A stretch of DNA of 64,000 nt from Coix lacryma-jobi var. lacryma-jobi (lineage: Eukaryota; Streptophyta; Magnoliopsida; Poales; Poaceae). Made by a program: the position numbers and the translations under genes. The stretch is taken from assembly GCA_009763385.1 (NCBI GenBank), contig CM019826.1, positions 63,117,790 to 63,181,789 on the forward strand. Reading direction: 5' to 3'. Below are positions 30,780 to 43,100 of this stretch, piece by piece. Numbering within the stretch: the first letter of the stretch is position 1; every line of letters starts with the position of its first letter. Below the pieces are notes generated by a model. The model saw nothing but the letters and a program-made list of their open reading frames with translations. It was not told the origin of the DNA and did not search any database.

Positions 30780-31388
30780 CTAGTCATCGTCGATGAAGAT
30801 CAACTCTTCGTCATCATCATCATCCTCGATGATAAGCTCAGGCTCTTCCTCCTCATCCTCATCTTCAACGTGGACATCTTCAGCAGGTTCCACTTCCACG
30901 TTCTGATCGGGCTCGTGTTCCACTTCAGGTTCCTCTACGACTCCGTCTTCGGGGTCTTCCATAACCGGGGGTACCAAGGGATGAAGTTGATCATGCAGCT
31001 GATGCACTTCCTCATGAAGCATATCATTGAACTGCTCAATCTGGGCGGTGTATTGCTGCAGTCCATGGAGCTGGGCTCTGGTGACATCCTCTCGGATCCA
31101 TGTTGCATCACGCTGCTGGATAGCGCGAACCACATTCCGGTTAGCTTCCTCAAGAGCAGCTCGTGCCTCATAAAACTCCATGCGGGAAAGGTAAAAGTCA
31201 TGCTCCATATTCTCCATTTCAGCCTTCAGATTCTTGATTTCCTCCTTCAGCTGCTTGCGGGTGCGGCGGGAAAAACGACGACCATTGGAGGATTCTCCAG
31301 TCTCTTCTCCGGTGCGTGGCGCCAGCTGGTGACGCGGCACACCGTTTGGTCCAGTCGACTTGCGGGCAGTCCGCTTGATAATGGCCAT
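30780..31388 (-). CDS. G upstream ORF copy 1: H3-tail-like N-terminus, coiled coil, acidic tail
   Basis: A 202-codon intact frame that starts about 300 bases after the primer site. Residues 1-25 resemble the histone H3 tail. After Met removal, Ala would be N-terminal and KRTARKSTG would align with H3 residues 4-12, putting its Lys at position 9. PR-x-QLA follows, one residue later than in H3. A basic stretch (RRFSRRTRKQLK, about 37-48) could act in nuclear entry. Residues about 45-130 are charged and heptad-like, a probable coiled coil. From about 143 the chain is mostly Glu and Asp, ending in DDD. It is not gag. An extra ORF before gag has been reported for some rice Tekay-type elements (RIRE3/RIRE8). 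The function is unknown, and chromatin targeting is my inference. Confidence 0.75.
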   Translation of the reverse strand: MAIIKRTARKSTGPNGVPRHQLAPRTGEETGESSNGRRFSRRTRKQLKEEIKNLKAEMENMEHDFYLSRMEFYEARAALEEANRNVVRAIQQRDATWIREDVTRAQLHGLQQYTAQIEQFNDMLHEEVHQLHDQLHPLVPPVMEDPEDGVVEEPEVEHEPDQNVEVEPAEDVHVEDEDEEEEPELIIEDDDDDEELIFIDDD

Positions 31389-31686
31389 ATCTGGACAAGA
31401 GGTTATAGATGAGAAAGGCTAGCAAGAAAAGGTATAGGCATACTAACCCAACGAACCCTTTTATATACTTAAGTGAATGTGACATGATGCATGAATCGTC
31501 CCTACGGAACAAGGTAATGCAATTACTAAGGTAAGGTACATAGGGCTTATACAGGTTGTCTTGCTACTAGTTGCCAAAGACAAGATGAGATGAGAGAAGC
31601 AATTTGGACTCAAAATAGTCAAGTTTAGTTTTTTGTTAAAAACATTTTGAAGTTTTCGCAAAAAGATTGCAACGTCATAGTGAGAT

Positions 31687-31698
31687 GCTCCGATACCA
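31687..31698 (-). other. G primer-binding site, internal copy 1
   Basis: TGGTATCGGAGC on the minus strand, three bases (GAG) from the LTR2 end. It matches the initiator Met tRNA. Confidence 0.88.
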
Positions 31699-31701
31699 CT
31701 C

Positions 31702-34700
31702 TGTAACGTAACGGCTCTAATCCCATGGCCCACTGATCACCGTCAACCACTGACAGTCGATCCGTACAGCCAAGAGATTAGGACCGGTTCCGCTACTGGG
31801 CTACATCAGTGCCCGTTGTCCGCAGGATCATCTCACAATTCAGTTACAATCTCTTTCAACATTTTGACAAATAACATCGGAGTAAATAGCGGAAGACTTA
31901 GATAACAATAGTTTTATAAACCAGGGTTCAACATAAAATTAAAGTGAAGTTATTACAGACCATAGTTCAAATAGATAGGGTTGGCAGAGTAGCATATGAC
32001 AACAACTGAAGGTAAAGATACTTCACCCAGCCCGAGGGGGAATAATCACTCATCGGCCTCATCGGCCTCCTCCTGAACAACAGGCACACAACAGGGTCCA
32101 AGGCATACTGAAGAATCTGCCATACCTGCAACATGGGTAATAAAACCCTGAGTACAAAGGTACTCAACAAGACTTACCCGACTAAAGAAAAAGGGAGAAG
32201 ACTCAGGAATGAAAGGCTTAGGTAAGGCTTGAACAAGATCGAGAAATTTGCAGAAAAAGCATTTTGAGTTTTTCTGCCAGCAACAAGCACCTCGGGACTC
32301 TAACCCAAGAGTACAGGTCCAGCAACAAGCACCTCGGGACTCTAACCCAAGAGTACAAGTCCTGTTTGCAGAAAAACATCTTGTAAAACTCGTTTTTTTT
32401 TTTATTTTGGAAAGGTTCAAGTATTCCTCAGTTTCTTCATCATTCATGATTCATTTTATATTTCAAAGCATTCCTAGTGAGAACCACTCTCCGTTGACAG
32501 TCAGTGGACCAAGTCTCCATAACCGAGGAGCAACGTTAATCCGGATAAAGAATACTCAGCTGAGGATCCCTATTCACACTGCATATGTAGCACCCAAGCT
32601 TGCATATGCCAACCCGTCTTCCACGATTCCTCCAAGATTGGGCCCGGTCCTACGCCACCCGGAAGTACAGTACAGCACTCCAATCCGGGCCTCTAACCCA
32701 CGTGGGTACATGCTACTTCCGCCATCTCTCCACTCCCAGTGCGCGGTTGTCGGTCCAATAATGGATTTCTCGGAGCCAGAGCTTTCCGTAGTATGTGAAT
32801 AGTTACAAGTCTTGACCAGCAGGCCCCCATACGGATGGTCCCTACATTTTCCAGCCAGCGACAAGCACCTCGGGACTCTAACCCAAGAGTACAGGTCCTG
32901 TCAGTTTTTCAACCCTGTCCCGGTCGGTGTCAACTGTTGAGTCCCGGACTACAACATGACGGCACCGTACACAAGGACAACCTCTTCTCGACAATGACCA
33001 CATGCTAGCTAGGCAAGCAGTCATCGAACGGGAAGTAAAGCCAAAATCCCATAAAGATTCTTTCAGTGATCACACTTTTGAAAAAGGCATTTTATTGCAA
33101 ATCTATAGTATAGCATCACTAAGCATTTTGCAAATAGTTTTAAAGCAGGGCTGGTGGATCTTCTGGTGGAGGTAAATAATGCAGGAGGCAATAGGTCATC
33201 ACACAACTCCTAAAACCTAATGCAGTAGTTTAACTCAAAAGTATTTAAGGAAAACATTTTATAAATGGAAGGGTTAAATGCACCGGGGCTTGCCTTGGAT
33301 GGCAAGGAGAGCAGACTCGGGGTAGGAGTAGGTGTTGGAGCTCGGGGTCGCCTCGGGAACAGATCCTTCGGTGGCTACCTCGACTTCAGATCCTTCTTCG
33401 TCAACTATACGGATGCAATGATGAATGCTCATGAGAATGATGATATGAACTTATGGTGCAAGACAATACCACTGATTCTAGATTACTCTAAAACAAGGCA
33501 TAATCGAAATCTAGGTTGAGCATAAAAGGTAACCATTTCTTCCTTAAGCAATATTGATTAAACTAGCCCTTATTATAATTATCCTAAGCATCAACCAAAC
33601 ATAGCATCACAAACATCATAGACCAAAGGGTATGGGTCTATGAACATCAATCAATCCAAAGATCACATCATCAAACACTTATTACCAACCCTAATCCATC
33701 TTTTCTATTTTCTTAATTTATTTAAAAGGTCATTTTATGAAGTTGCTCCAAAAATTACCAAATTAATCACATAAGTTCATTATGGTGTAGATAGATGGCA
33801 AAACAAATTTCATAATTTTTGGAGGTCATTAAGGTGCTCAAATAAAATCAGACTTTAATTAACAAAAGGCACTATTTAACAATTAAAATAAATGCTCGAA
33901 AATCAACTTGTTCCAAAAGACTTCAAAATTTTACCACAGACTAAACATGGCATAAGAAGCTCACAAAAATTTTGTCTCAAGATTTTTAGAGTTATAAATC
34001 ACTCTCCAAAAAAATACCAAAACCTTCATTTTTCAATTAAAAGGGGAATTTTAGATTTTCAAATTTTGCACAAAACTCAAGCTTCATATTTTTACAAATT
34101 ACTCCAGAGCATAAAGAGTCTACCACAAAAATTTCAGAATTTTTGGATGCACACAGAAAATCATACAAAAAAGAGAAAACAGAACACTATTCACAACTCT
34201 CAGAAAAAGAGAAGAGCACTGTGCTCCTTCTAGGCTGGGCTCGGTGAATTGCGGGGCTCGGGCGAATCGGAGAAGTGAGCCTCAGTCCGAGGCCGGACTC
34301 GGGCGAGACGGAGAGCATGCGTCGCCGAGGCTTGGGCTCGGCCGAAGCGGAGAAACAGGCCTCTGCCCGAGGCGTGACTTGGGGCTCGGGCGAAGCGGAG
34401 TTGAAGCAGAGGCCGAAGGCTCGGATGCTTACCACGTGTCGGAGGTAGGGCTCGAGGGTGAGGCTCGACTCGTTCTCGAGGGTGAGGCTCGGCTTTTGCT
34501 CGAGGGTGAGACTCGGCTTGTGCTCGAGGGTGAGACTCGGCACGCTCGAGGGAGAAGACGACAGCGGCGGCGCTCCGGCGATCCGGCGGTCCTGCGCAGC
34601 ACATGCGACCGCAAGGGCCGGGTTAGAGTCGCGCGAAACCGAGGAACACGACACGGGGGTCGGGAGAAGGTATCTGTGGCCGGAGGGGAAGTATTTGACG

Positions 34701-36069
34701 AACCCGAGTTCACCGGGGTACCGTCGGAGATAGGGAAGATGGGGTTACGCCGGGCAAACGGAGGCGGGGAAGGTGAAATTGGAGGGTGGGAAAGCCTCAC
34801 GAGCTCACGGCGGAACTTTCGGGCTAGCTGGTGGAGAGGCGGAGTGTCTGGAGTAGGCCGGCCACGGTGGCGGAGGTGGAGTGAGGAGCTCGGGGCTCCG
34901 GCGGCTTATATAGCCGCGGCTATGGGACGGTAGAGAGCTCGAGGTCACGCGGGTAAGGTTTGCGGGGGCGTGCGCACTCGATTGCGCTCTGGCGGATAAG
35001 CTGGCGCGCAGCCGGGGCTCGGGCACAAGCTCGGCCGGCGATGGCCACGCGGCGGCGGCGGCTGGGCACTGTAGGGGCCGAGAGCAAGGGTCAGCGCTCG
35101 CGTGCGGGCGCGGAGGGAACAGGGGAACATCGGTGGCAGGTTGGTGGCGCGTGGGGAGCAGCCGCCTGCGCTGCAGCCGCAGCGCCGGCGCCATGGCCGG
35201 GCCCCCCCTGGCCTCTGGCTCTACGGGAAGAAGAACAGTGCTAGGGTCTAGGGTTTGACTTTTGGCTGGTTTCTGAATTTTGCAAAAAAACTCCCAAAAA
35301 TTGAACTGTGCGACAAAAACTCCAAATACCAAAGTTATTCAGAAAAAAGAGATCTACAACTTTGTCAATATGCACATTTTCAAATTCCAAAAAGTTTTTG
35401 AACTACATTCAAAAACAGAAAAGGGGACACTTTTCAAATTTGATTTAAATCAAAATTACTTTGGATTTCAAACTGAAACTTGAAAATCTTTATAAATGAA
35501 AGTTGTTCCATTTGTCAAAACTTACAACTTTGCTAATATACACTTTTTCTGAAACTCAATAGTTTTGAATAACTTTTTAAAACCGAAAAGGGGACAAAAA
35601 CTGGAATTTGAATGAATTTGAAATTACTGCAAACTTTATATAGAAACATGGAAATCTGTAAATACCAAAGTTGTTCCTCTAGGTCAGATTCACAACTTTG
35701 CTTTTTGAACCAACTCAAAATTTTGAATTTTGAAAAAGTTATCAAAAAGGGAATAAATCCAGGATTTGGGAATTTAGGGTTTTGCAAAAGGAAACTCAAT
35801 TCAAATCTGATTTTAGAACTTGGATCAAAGCAACAAACATCAGGGCACTAAATTTGAACAGGAATTACATAGAACTAGGCACAGAGGTGAAATTACCATT
35901 TTGCCCTTATAGGAAGAATGGGGCTAATAAGGGTTTTTGCAATAGAGGTACATCACATAGAATGATACACTAAGCAAATGCATACACATGAAATCATGAT
36001 CAAGATGATGAATGATGCTAATGATGACATGTCAAGTTAATTGCATGCTTAAACACCAGAGGTGTTACA
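31702..36069 (-). repeat. G LTR2, middle LTR (4368 bp), a hybrid
   Basis: It shares the LTR3 state at offsets 119 (C), about 486 (extra A), about 690 (TCG plus shorter T run), 1348 (A) and 1689 (A). It shares the LTR1 state at offset about 2450 (C) and in the six-A run near 35342. It has one private base near 35337 (GTTATTC). The indels I counted account exactly for the three LTR lengths 4371, 4368 and 4365. The TATA box is at 34905-34912. Confidence 0.92.
34905..34912 (-). promoter_or_regulatory. TATA box in G LTR2
   Basis: TATATAAG on the minus strand at the position equivalent to 26472-26479. Confidence 0.65.
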
Positions 36070-36070
36070 G

Positions 36071-36104
36071 CCTTCCCCCCTTAAAGAAATCTCGCCCCGA
36101 GATT
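36071..36104 (-). other. G polypurine tract and adjacent hairpin, internal copy 2
   Basis: The same AAGGGGGGAAGG tract and AATCTCG/CGAGATT hairpin as at 27638-27671. Confidence 0.8.
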
Positions 36105-36146
36105 CTGCGTCTTAAGAAAGGACAAAGAAGGGATAAAGGCAAAACT

Positions 36147-39006
36147 TTACATAGACAGGGATTTGAGAAAGTCGGGATAGTTCTTTGCCAAGAAGTCTTC
36201 AGATTCCCAGGTAGCTTCTTCTTCAGAGTGCTGGTTCCACTGGATTTTGTACCACCTTGTGGTAGTTCTTCGAGTAACTCGATCTTTGTGCTCCAACACG
36301 CGAACTGGATATTCTGAGTAGGATAGATCAGGCTCTAGCTCGACACCTTCAACTTCCACGACATGTTCTGGTACTCGGAGGCACTTCTTGAGTTGGGAGA
36401 CATGGAAAACATTGTGGACAGCCGAGAGATGATCGGGCAACTTCAACTTGTAAGCTACTTTGCCACAACATTCCAAAATCTCAAACGGACCAATGTAGCG
36501 GGGTGCTAACTTTCCCTTGACTCCAAAACGAGTGACTCCTTTGGTTGGTGAGACCTTGAGATATACGTAATCTCCAACTTGAAACTTCAGAGGTCGACGT
36601 CTCTTGTCAGCATAACCCTTTTGTCGGGATTGGGCAATCTTCATGTTCTCTTGTATCTGCTTGACTTTCTCTTCCATATCTTTGACCAGGTCAACTCCAA
36701 AGAATTCTCTTTCTCCGGGCTCAGACCAACTGAGGGGTGTACGGCAACAACGACCGTACAGTGCTTCAAAGGGTGCCATTTTGATGCTTTCTTGATAACT
36801 GTTATTGTATGAGAACTCTGCCAAGGGCAAACAGTCATCCCAAGTATCTGCGAAGGTGGGCACACATGCTCTCAACATATCCTCTAATACTTGGTTGACT
36901 CGCTCAGTTTGTCCATCTGTTTGTGGATGATATGCTGTACTATGCAAGAGCTTGGTTCCAAGTGAGGTATGGAACGCTTTCCAGAACTTTGCGACAAACT
37001 GAGTACCACGATCAGAGATAATGGTCTTGGGTATTCCATGAAGCTTCACTATGTTGTTCTTGAACAAGGCGGCATACGTGGGGACGGCGTAGCTGGTCTT
37101 GACTGAGATAAAAGAGAAAATAAAATGACTGGCAGAAAGTGAGCTTGTTTGGTGAGTCGGTCCACGATTACCCAAATGGAATCAAAACCTTTCTGAGTCT
37201 TGGGTAGCCCATTGATAAAATCCATGCTGATATCTTCCCACTTCCAGGCAGGTACAGATAAAGGCTGCAATTCTCCTCCAGGCTTCATGTGCACGGCTTT
37301 GACTTTCTGACAAGTGTCACAGCGAGCGACATAGCGAGCGATTTCAATCTTCATCTTTGTCCACCAGAATCTCTGCCTTAGATCCTGGTACATCTTGTTG
37401 CTGCCGGGGTGGATGGAAAACCTAGACAGGTGTGCCTCATCAAGGATCAACTGTCTCAACTCAGGCACCTTGGGAACTACTAGACGGTTCTTGAACCAAA
37501 CAACTCCTACATCATCGATCCTGAAACAATCAGCCTTACCGTTCTGGACCCTTTCGATGATGTGCTTGATTCCAAGGTTATCTCTCTGTGCAGCGATGAC
37601 TTGTTCCTTGACCGATGTTTCTATCCTGACATTGTTCAGGCTTCCTTGCGGAACTATCTCAATACCCATCCTTTCAAGAGCATGGCACAAGGAAAGATCA
37701 TAGGGCTTCGTTGTCAGACAGTTGCAGTATGACTTGCGACTGAGGGCATCGGCAACTACATTTGCCTTACCAGGATGGTAATGTACTTCGATATCATAGT
37801 CCTTGATTAACTCAAGCCATCTTCGCTGCCTCATGTTCAGCTCTTCTTGAGTGAAGATATACTTCAGGCTCTTGTGATCTGTGTACACATTGCAGGTACT
37901 GCCCAACAGATAATGACGCCATATCTTCAAAGCATGTACCACTGCTGCTAACTCAAAGCCATGGGTTGGATAATTTTCCTCATGTCGCTTAAGCTGCCGC
38001 GAGGCCTAAGCGATCACTCGACCTTCTTGCATCAAAACACAGCCTAACCCAGTACCCGATGCATCACAGTATACATCAAAGGGTTTCTCGATGTCTGGTT
38101 GAGCTAGGACTGGTGATGTAGTTAGTAGTTTCTTCAAGGCTTGAAAAGCTTGCTCACAGGCTGTTGACCCAACAAAATCCACGGAATTCTTCAACAACTC
38201 TGTGATAGGCTTGGCAACTCTGGAGAAGTCTGGGATGAAACGACGATAGTATCCAGCCATTCCCATGAAGCTGCGAACTTCTCGGACAGTGGTAGGTGGC
38301 TTCCAAACCAAGATATCTGCCACTTTTTCAGGGTCAACTGACACACCTTCAGCGGACAGGACATGACCAAGGAATTGAATTCGATCTAACCAGAATTCAC
38401 ATTTACTGAACTTGGCATACAGCTGGTGATCTCTGAGACGAGAGAGAACGACATGAAGATGCTTGGCATGATCTTCAGGAGTTCTTGAATAAACAAGGAT
38501 GTCGTCAATGAACACGACTGCAAATTTATCGAGCTCTGGCATGAAACAGAGTTCATGAGATACATGAAATGAGCGGGGGCATTGGTCAAGCCAAAAGACA
38601 TGACCAAGTACTCATATAGGCCGTATCTGGTGGTGAAAGCTGTTTTAGGAATATCTTCAGGACGGATTTTTATTTGGTGGTAACCAGATCTGAGGTCAAT
38701 CTTGGAAAACACTCTGGCTCCAGATAACTGGTCAAACAGAAGATCAATACGAGGCAAGGGATATTTATTTTTGATGGTGACCTCGTTGAGCGGGCGATAG
38801 TCAACGCACAGACGAAGGCTTTTGTCCTTCTTCTTCACAAAGATAGCAGGACAGCCCCAAGGAGACGAGCTTGGGCGAATGAAACCCTTGTCCAACAAAT
38901 CTTGTAATTGGATTTTTAGTTCTGCCAACTCTCTGGGAGGCATTCGATAAGCTCTACGGGATATAGGAGCAGTCCCGGGCTTTAGCTCTATAGCAAACTC
39001 AACATC
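36147..39006 (-). pseudogene. pol: G pol copy 2: RT, RNase H, integrase, chromodomain
   Basis: Near-identical to copy 1, with the same RT frameshift (near 38544), the same TAG (38006-38008) and the same inserted segment in integrase. Here the insertion is 26 bases because an A run is one shorter (near 37110). The integrase frame is therefore broken between the HFLPV strand and the second catalytic Asp. The open stretches are 37942-37049 (RNase H end, zinc finger, first Asp) and 37175-36147 (D and E of the triad, chromodomain). Copy 1 keeps this region open, so copy 2 is the more damaged. Confidence 0.92.
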
Positions 39007-39211
39007 CAAAGATTTATTTTTGAACGAAACTGACTGATAAGATTCACTGATGCAAGGATAGATAACTGATACAAAGGTTCGATAGATAACCACAGACTGA
39101 CAAAGGAAAGGTACAAGACAAGATACAAACTCGACTAGACAGAAGATCAACTTAACGCCCCAAACCTAGACTTAAGGCTTTAGGTGAGCAGATGGCATAG
39201 ACACAACGAGT

Positions 39212-39820
39212 CTAGTCATCGTCGATGAAGATCAACTCTTCGTCATCATCATCATCCTCGATGATAAGCTCAGGCTCTTCCTCCTCATCCTCATCTTCAA
39301 CGTGGACATCTTCAGCAGGTTCCACTTCCACGTTCTGATCGGGCTCGTGTTCCACTTCAGGTTCCTCTACGACTCCGTCTTCGGGGTCTTCCATAACCGG
39401 GGGTACCAAGGGATGAAGTTGATCATGCAGCTGATGCACTTCCTCATGAAGCATATCATTGAACTGCTCAATCTGGGCGGTGTATTGCTGCAGTCCATGG
39501 AGCTGGGCTCTGGTGACATCCTCTCGGATCCATGTTGCATCACGCTGCTGGATAGCGCGAACCACATTCCGGTTAGCTTCCTCAAGAGCAGCTCGTGCCT
39601 CATAAAACTCCATGCGGGAAAGGTAAAAGTCATGCTCCATATTCTCCATTTCAGCCTTCAGATTCTTGATTTCCTCCTTCAGCTGCTTGCGGGTGCGGCG
39701 GGAAAAACGACGACCATTGGAGGATTCTCCAGTCTCTTCTCCGGTGCGTGGCGCCAGCTGGTGACGCGGCACACCGTTTGGTCCAGTCGACTTGCGGGCA
39801 GTCCGCTTGATAATGGCCAT
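39212..39820 (-). CDS. G upstream ORF copy 2
   Basis: The predicted protein is identical to copy 1 over all 202 codons, with the same H3-tail-like start (TARKSTG), basic stretch, probable coiled coil and acidic C-terminus. It lies 300 bases downstream of the second primer site. The identity follows from the recent duplication and is not by itself evidence of selection. Confidence 0.75.
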   Translation of the reverse strand: MAIIKRTARKSTGPNGVPRHQLAPRTGEETGESSNGRRFSRRTRKQLKEEIKNLKAEMENMEHDFYLSRMEFYEARAALEEANRNVVRAIQQRDATWIREDVTRAQLHGLQQYTAQIEQFNDMLHEEVHQLHDQLHPLVPPVMEDPEDGVVEEPEVEHEPDQNVEVEPAEDVHVEDEDEEEEPELIIEDDDDDEELIFIDDD

Positions 39821-40118
39821 ATCTGGACAAGAGGTTATAGATGAGAAAGGCTAGCAAGAAAAGGTATAGGCATACTAACCCAACGAACCCTTTTATATAC
39901 TTAAGTGAATGTGACATGATGCATGAATCGTCCCTACGGAACAAGGTAATGCAATTACTAAGGTAAGGTACATAGGGCTTATACAGGTTGTCTTGCTACT
40001 AGTTGCCAAAGACAAGATGAGATGAGAGAAGCAATTTGGACTCAAAATAGTCAAGTTTAGTTTTTTGTTAAAAACATTTTGAAGTTTTCGCAAAAAGATT
40101 GCAACGTCATAGTGAGAT

Positions 40119-40130
40119 GCTCCGATACCA
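40119..40130 (-). other. G primer-binding site, internal copy 2
   Basis: TGGTATCGGAGC on the minus strand, three bases from the LTR3 boundary. Confidence 0.88.
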
Positions 40131-40133
40131 CTC

Positions 40134-43100
40134 TGTAACGTAACGGCTCTAATCCCATGGCCCACTGATCACCGTCAACCACTGACAGTCGATCCGTACA
40201 GCCAAGAGATTAGGACCGGTTCCGCTACTGGGCTACATCAGTGCCCGTTGTCCGCAGGATCATCTCACAATTCAGTTACAATCTCTTTCAACATTTTGAC
40301 AAATAACATCGGAGTAAATAGCGGAAGACTTAGATAACAATAGTTTTATAAACCAGGGTTCAACATAAAATTAAAGTGAAGTTATTACAGACCATAGTTC
40401 AAATAGATAGGGTTGGCAGAGTAGCATATGACAACAACTGAAGGTAAAGATACTTCACCCAGCCCGAGGGGGAATAATCACTCATCGGCCTCATCGGCCT
40501 CCTCCTGAACAACAGGCACACAACAGGGTCCAAGGCATACTGAAGAATCTGCCATACCTGCAACATGGGTAATAAAACCCTGAGTACAAAGGTACTCAAC
40601 AAGACTTACCCGACTAAAGAAAAAGGGAGAAGACTCAGGAATGAAAGGCTTAGGTAAGGCTTGAACAAGATCGAGAAATTTGCAGAAAAAGCATTTTGAG
40701 TTTTTCTGCCAGCAACAAGCACCTCGGGACTCTAACCCAAGAGTACAGGTCCAGCAACAAGCACCTCGGGACTCTAACCCAAGAGTACAAGTCCTGTTTG
40801 CAGAAAAACATCTTGTAAAACTCGTTTTTTTTTATTTTGGAAAGGTTCAAGTATTCCTCAGTTTCTTCATCATTCATGATTCATTTTATATTTCAAAGCA
40901 TTCCTAGTGAGAACCACTCTCCGTTGACAGTCAGTGGACCAAGTCTCCATAACCGAGGAGCAACGTTAATCCGGATAAAGAATACTCAGCTGAGGATCCC
41001 TATTCACACTGCATATGTAGCACCCAAGCTTGCATATGCCAACCCGTCTTCCACGATTCCTCCAAGATTGGGCCCGGTCCTACGCCACCCGGAAGTACAG
41101 TACAGCACTCCAATCCGGGCCTCTAACCCACGTGGGTACATGCTACTTCCGCCATCTCTCCACTCCCAGTGCGCGGTTGTCGGTCCAATAATGGATTTCT
41201 CGGAGCCAGAGCTTTCCGTAGTATGTGAATAGTTACAAGTCTTGACCAGCAGGCCCCCATACGGATGGTCCCTACATTTTCCAGCCAGCGACAAGCACCT
41301 CGGGACTCTAACCCAAGAGTACAGGTCCTGTCAGTTTTTCAACCCTGTCCCGGTCGGTGTCAACTGTTGAGTCCCGGACTACAACATGACGGCACCGTAC
41401 ACAAGGACAACCTCTTCTCGACAATGACCACATGCTAGCTAGGCAAGCAGTCATCGAACGGGAAGTAAAGCCAAAATCCCATAAAGATTCTTTCAGTGAT
41501 CACACTTTTGAAAAAGGCATTTTATTGCAAATCTATAGTATAGCATCACTAAGCATTTTGCAAATAGTTTTAAAGCAGGGCTGGTGGATCTTCTGGTGGA
41601 GGTAAATAATGCAGGAGGCAATAGGTCATCACACAACTCCTAAAACCTAATGCAGTAGTTTAACTCAAAAGTATTTAAGGAAAACATTTTATAAATGGAA
41701 GGGTTAAATGCACCGGGGCTTGCCTTGGATGGCAAGGAGAGCAGACTCGGGGTAGGAGTAGGTGTTGGAGCTCGGGGTCGCCTCGGGAACAGATCCTTCG
41801 GTGGCTACCTCGACTTCAGATCCTTCTTCGTCAACTATACGGATGCAATGATGAATGCTCATGAGAATGATGATATGAACTTATGGTGCAAGACAATACC
41901 ACTGATTCTAGATTACTCTAAAACAAGGCATAATCGAAATCTAGGTTGAGCATAAAAGGTAACCATTTCTTCCTTAAGCAATATTGATTAAACTAGCCCT
42001 TATTATAATTATCCTAAGCATCAACCAAACATAGCATCACAAACATCATAGACCAAAGGGTATGGGTCTATGAACATCAATCAATCCAAAGATCACATCA
42101 TCAAACACTTATTACCAACCCTAATCCATCTTTTCTATTTTCTTAATTTATTTAAAAGGTCATTTTATGAAGTTGCTCCAAAAATTACCAAATTAATCAC
42201 ATAAGTTCATTATGGTGTAGATAGATGGCAAAACAAATTTCATAATTTTTGGAGGTCATTAAGGTGCTCAAATAAAATCAGACTTTAATTAACAAAAGGC
42301 ACTATTTAACAATTAAAATAAATGCTCGAAAATCAACTTGTTCCAAAAGACTTCAAAATTTTACCACAGACTAAACATGGCATAAGAAGCTCACAAAAAT
42401 TTTGTCTCAAGATTTTTAGAGTTATAAATCACTCTCCAAAAAAATACCAAAACCTTCATTTTTCAATTAAAAGGGGAATTTTAGATTTTCAAATTTTGCA
42501 CAAAACTCAAGCTTCATATTTTTACAAATTACTCCAGAGCATAAAGAGTCTACCACAAAAATTTCAGAATTTTTGGATGGACACAGAAAATCATACAAAA
42601 AAGAGAAAACAGAACACTATTCACAACTCTCAGAAAAAGAGAAGAGCACTGTGCTCCTTCTAGGCTGGGCTCGGTGAATTGCGGGGCTCGGGCGAATCGG
42701 AGAAGTGAGCCTCAGTCCGAGGCCGGACTCGGGCGAGACGGAGAGCATGCGTCGCCGAGGCTTGGGCTCGGCCGAAGCGGAGAAACAGGCCTCTGCCCGA
42801 GGCGTGACTTGGGGCTCGGGCGAAGCGGAGTTGAAGCAGAGGCCGAAGGCTCGGATGCTTACCACGTGTCGGAGGTAGGGCTCGAGGGTGAGGCTCGACT
42901 CGTTCTCGAGGGTGAGGCTCGGCTTTTGCTCGAGGGTGAGACTCGGCTTGTGCTCGAGGGTGAGACTCGGCACGCTCGAGGGAGAAGACGACAGCGGCGG
43001 CGCTCCGGCGATCCGGCGGTCCTGCGCAGCACATGCGACCGCAAGGGCCGGGTTAGAGTCGCGCGAAACCGAGGAACACGACACGGGGGTCGGGAGAAGG

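Noticed and set aside
30780..31388. Reading the 202-codon gypsy ORF as gag or as a captured histone gene
   Set aside because: No zinc knuckle or gag motif. The H3 resemblance is limited to the first 25 or so residues, with no histone fold after it.
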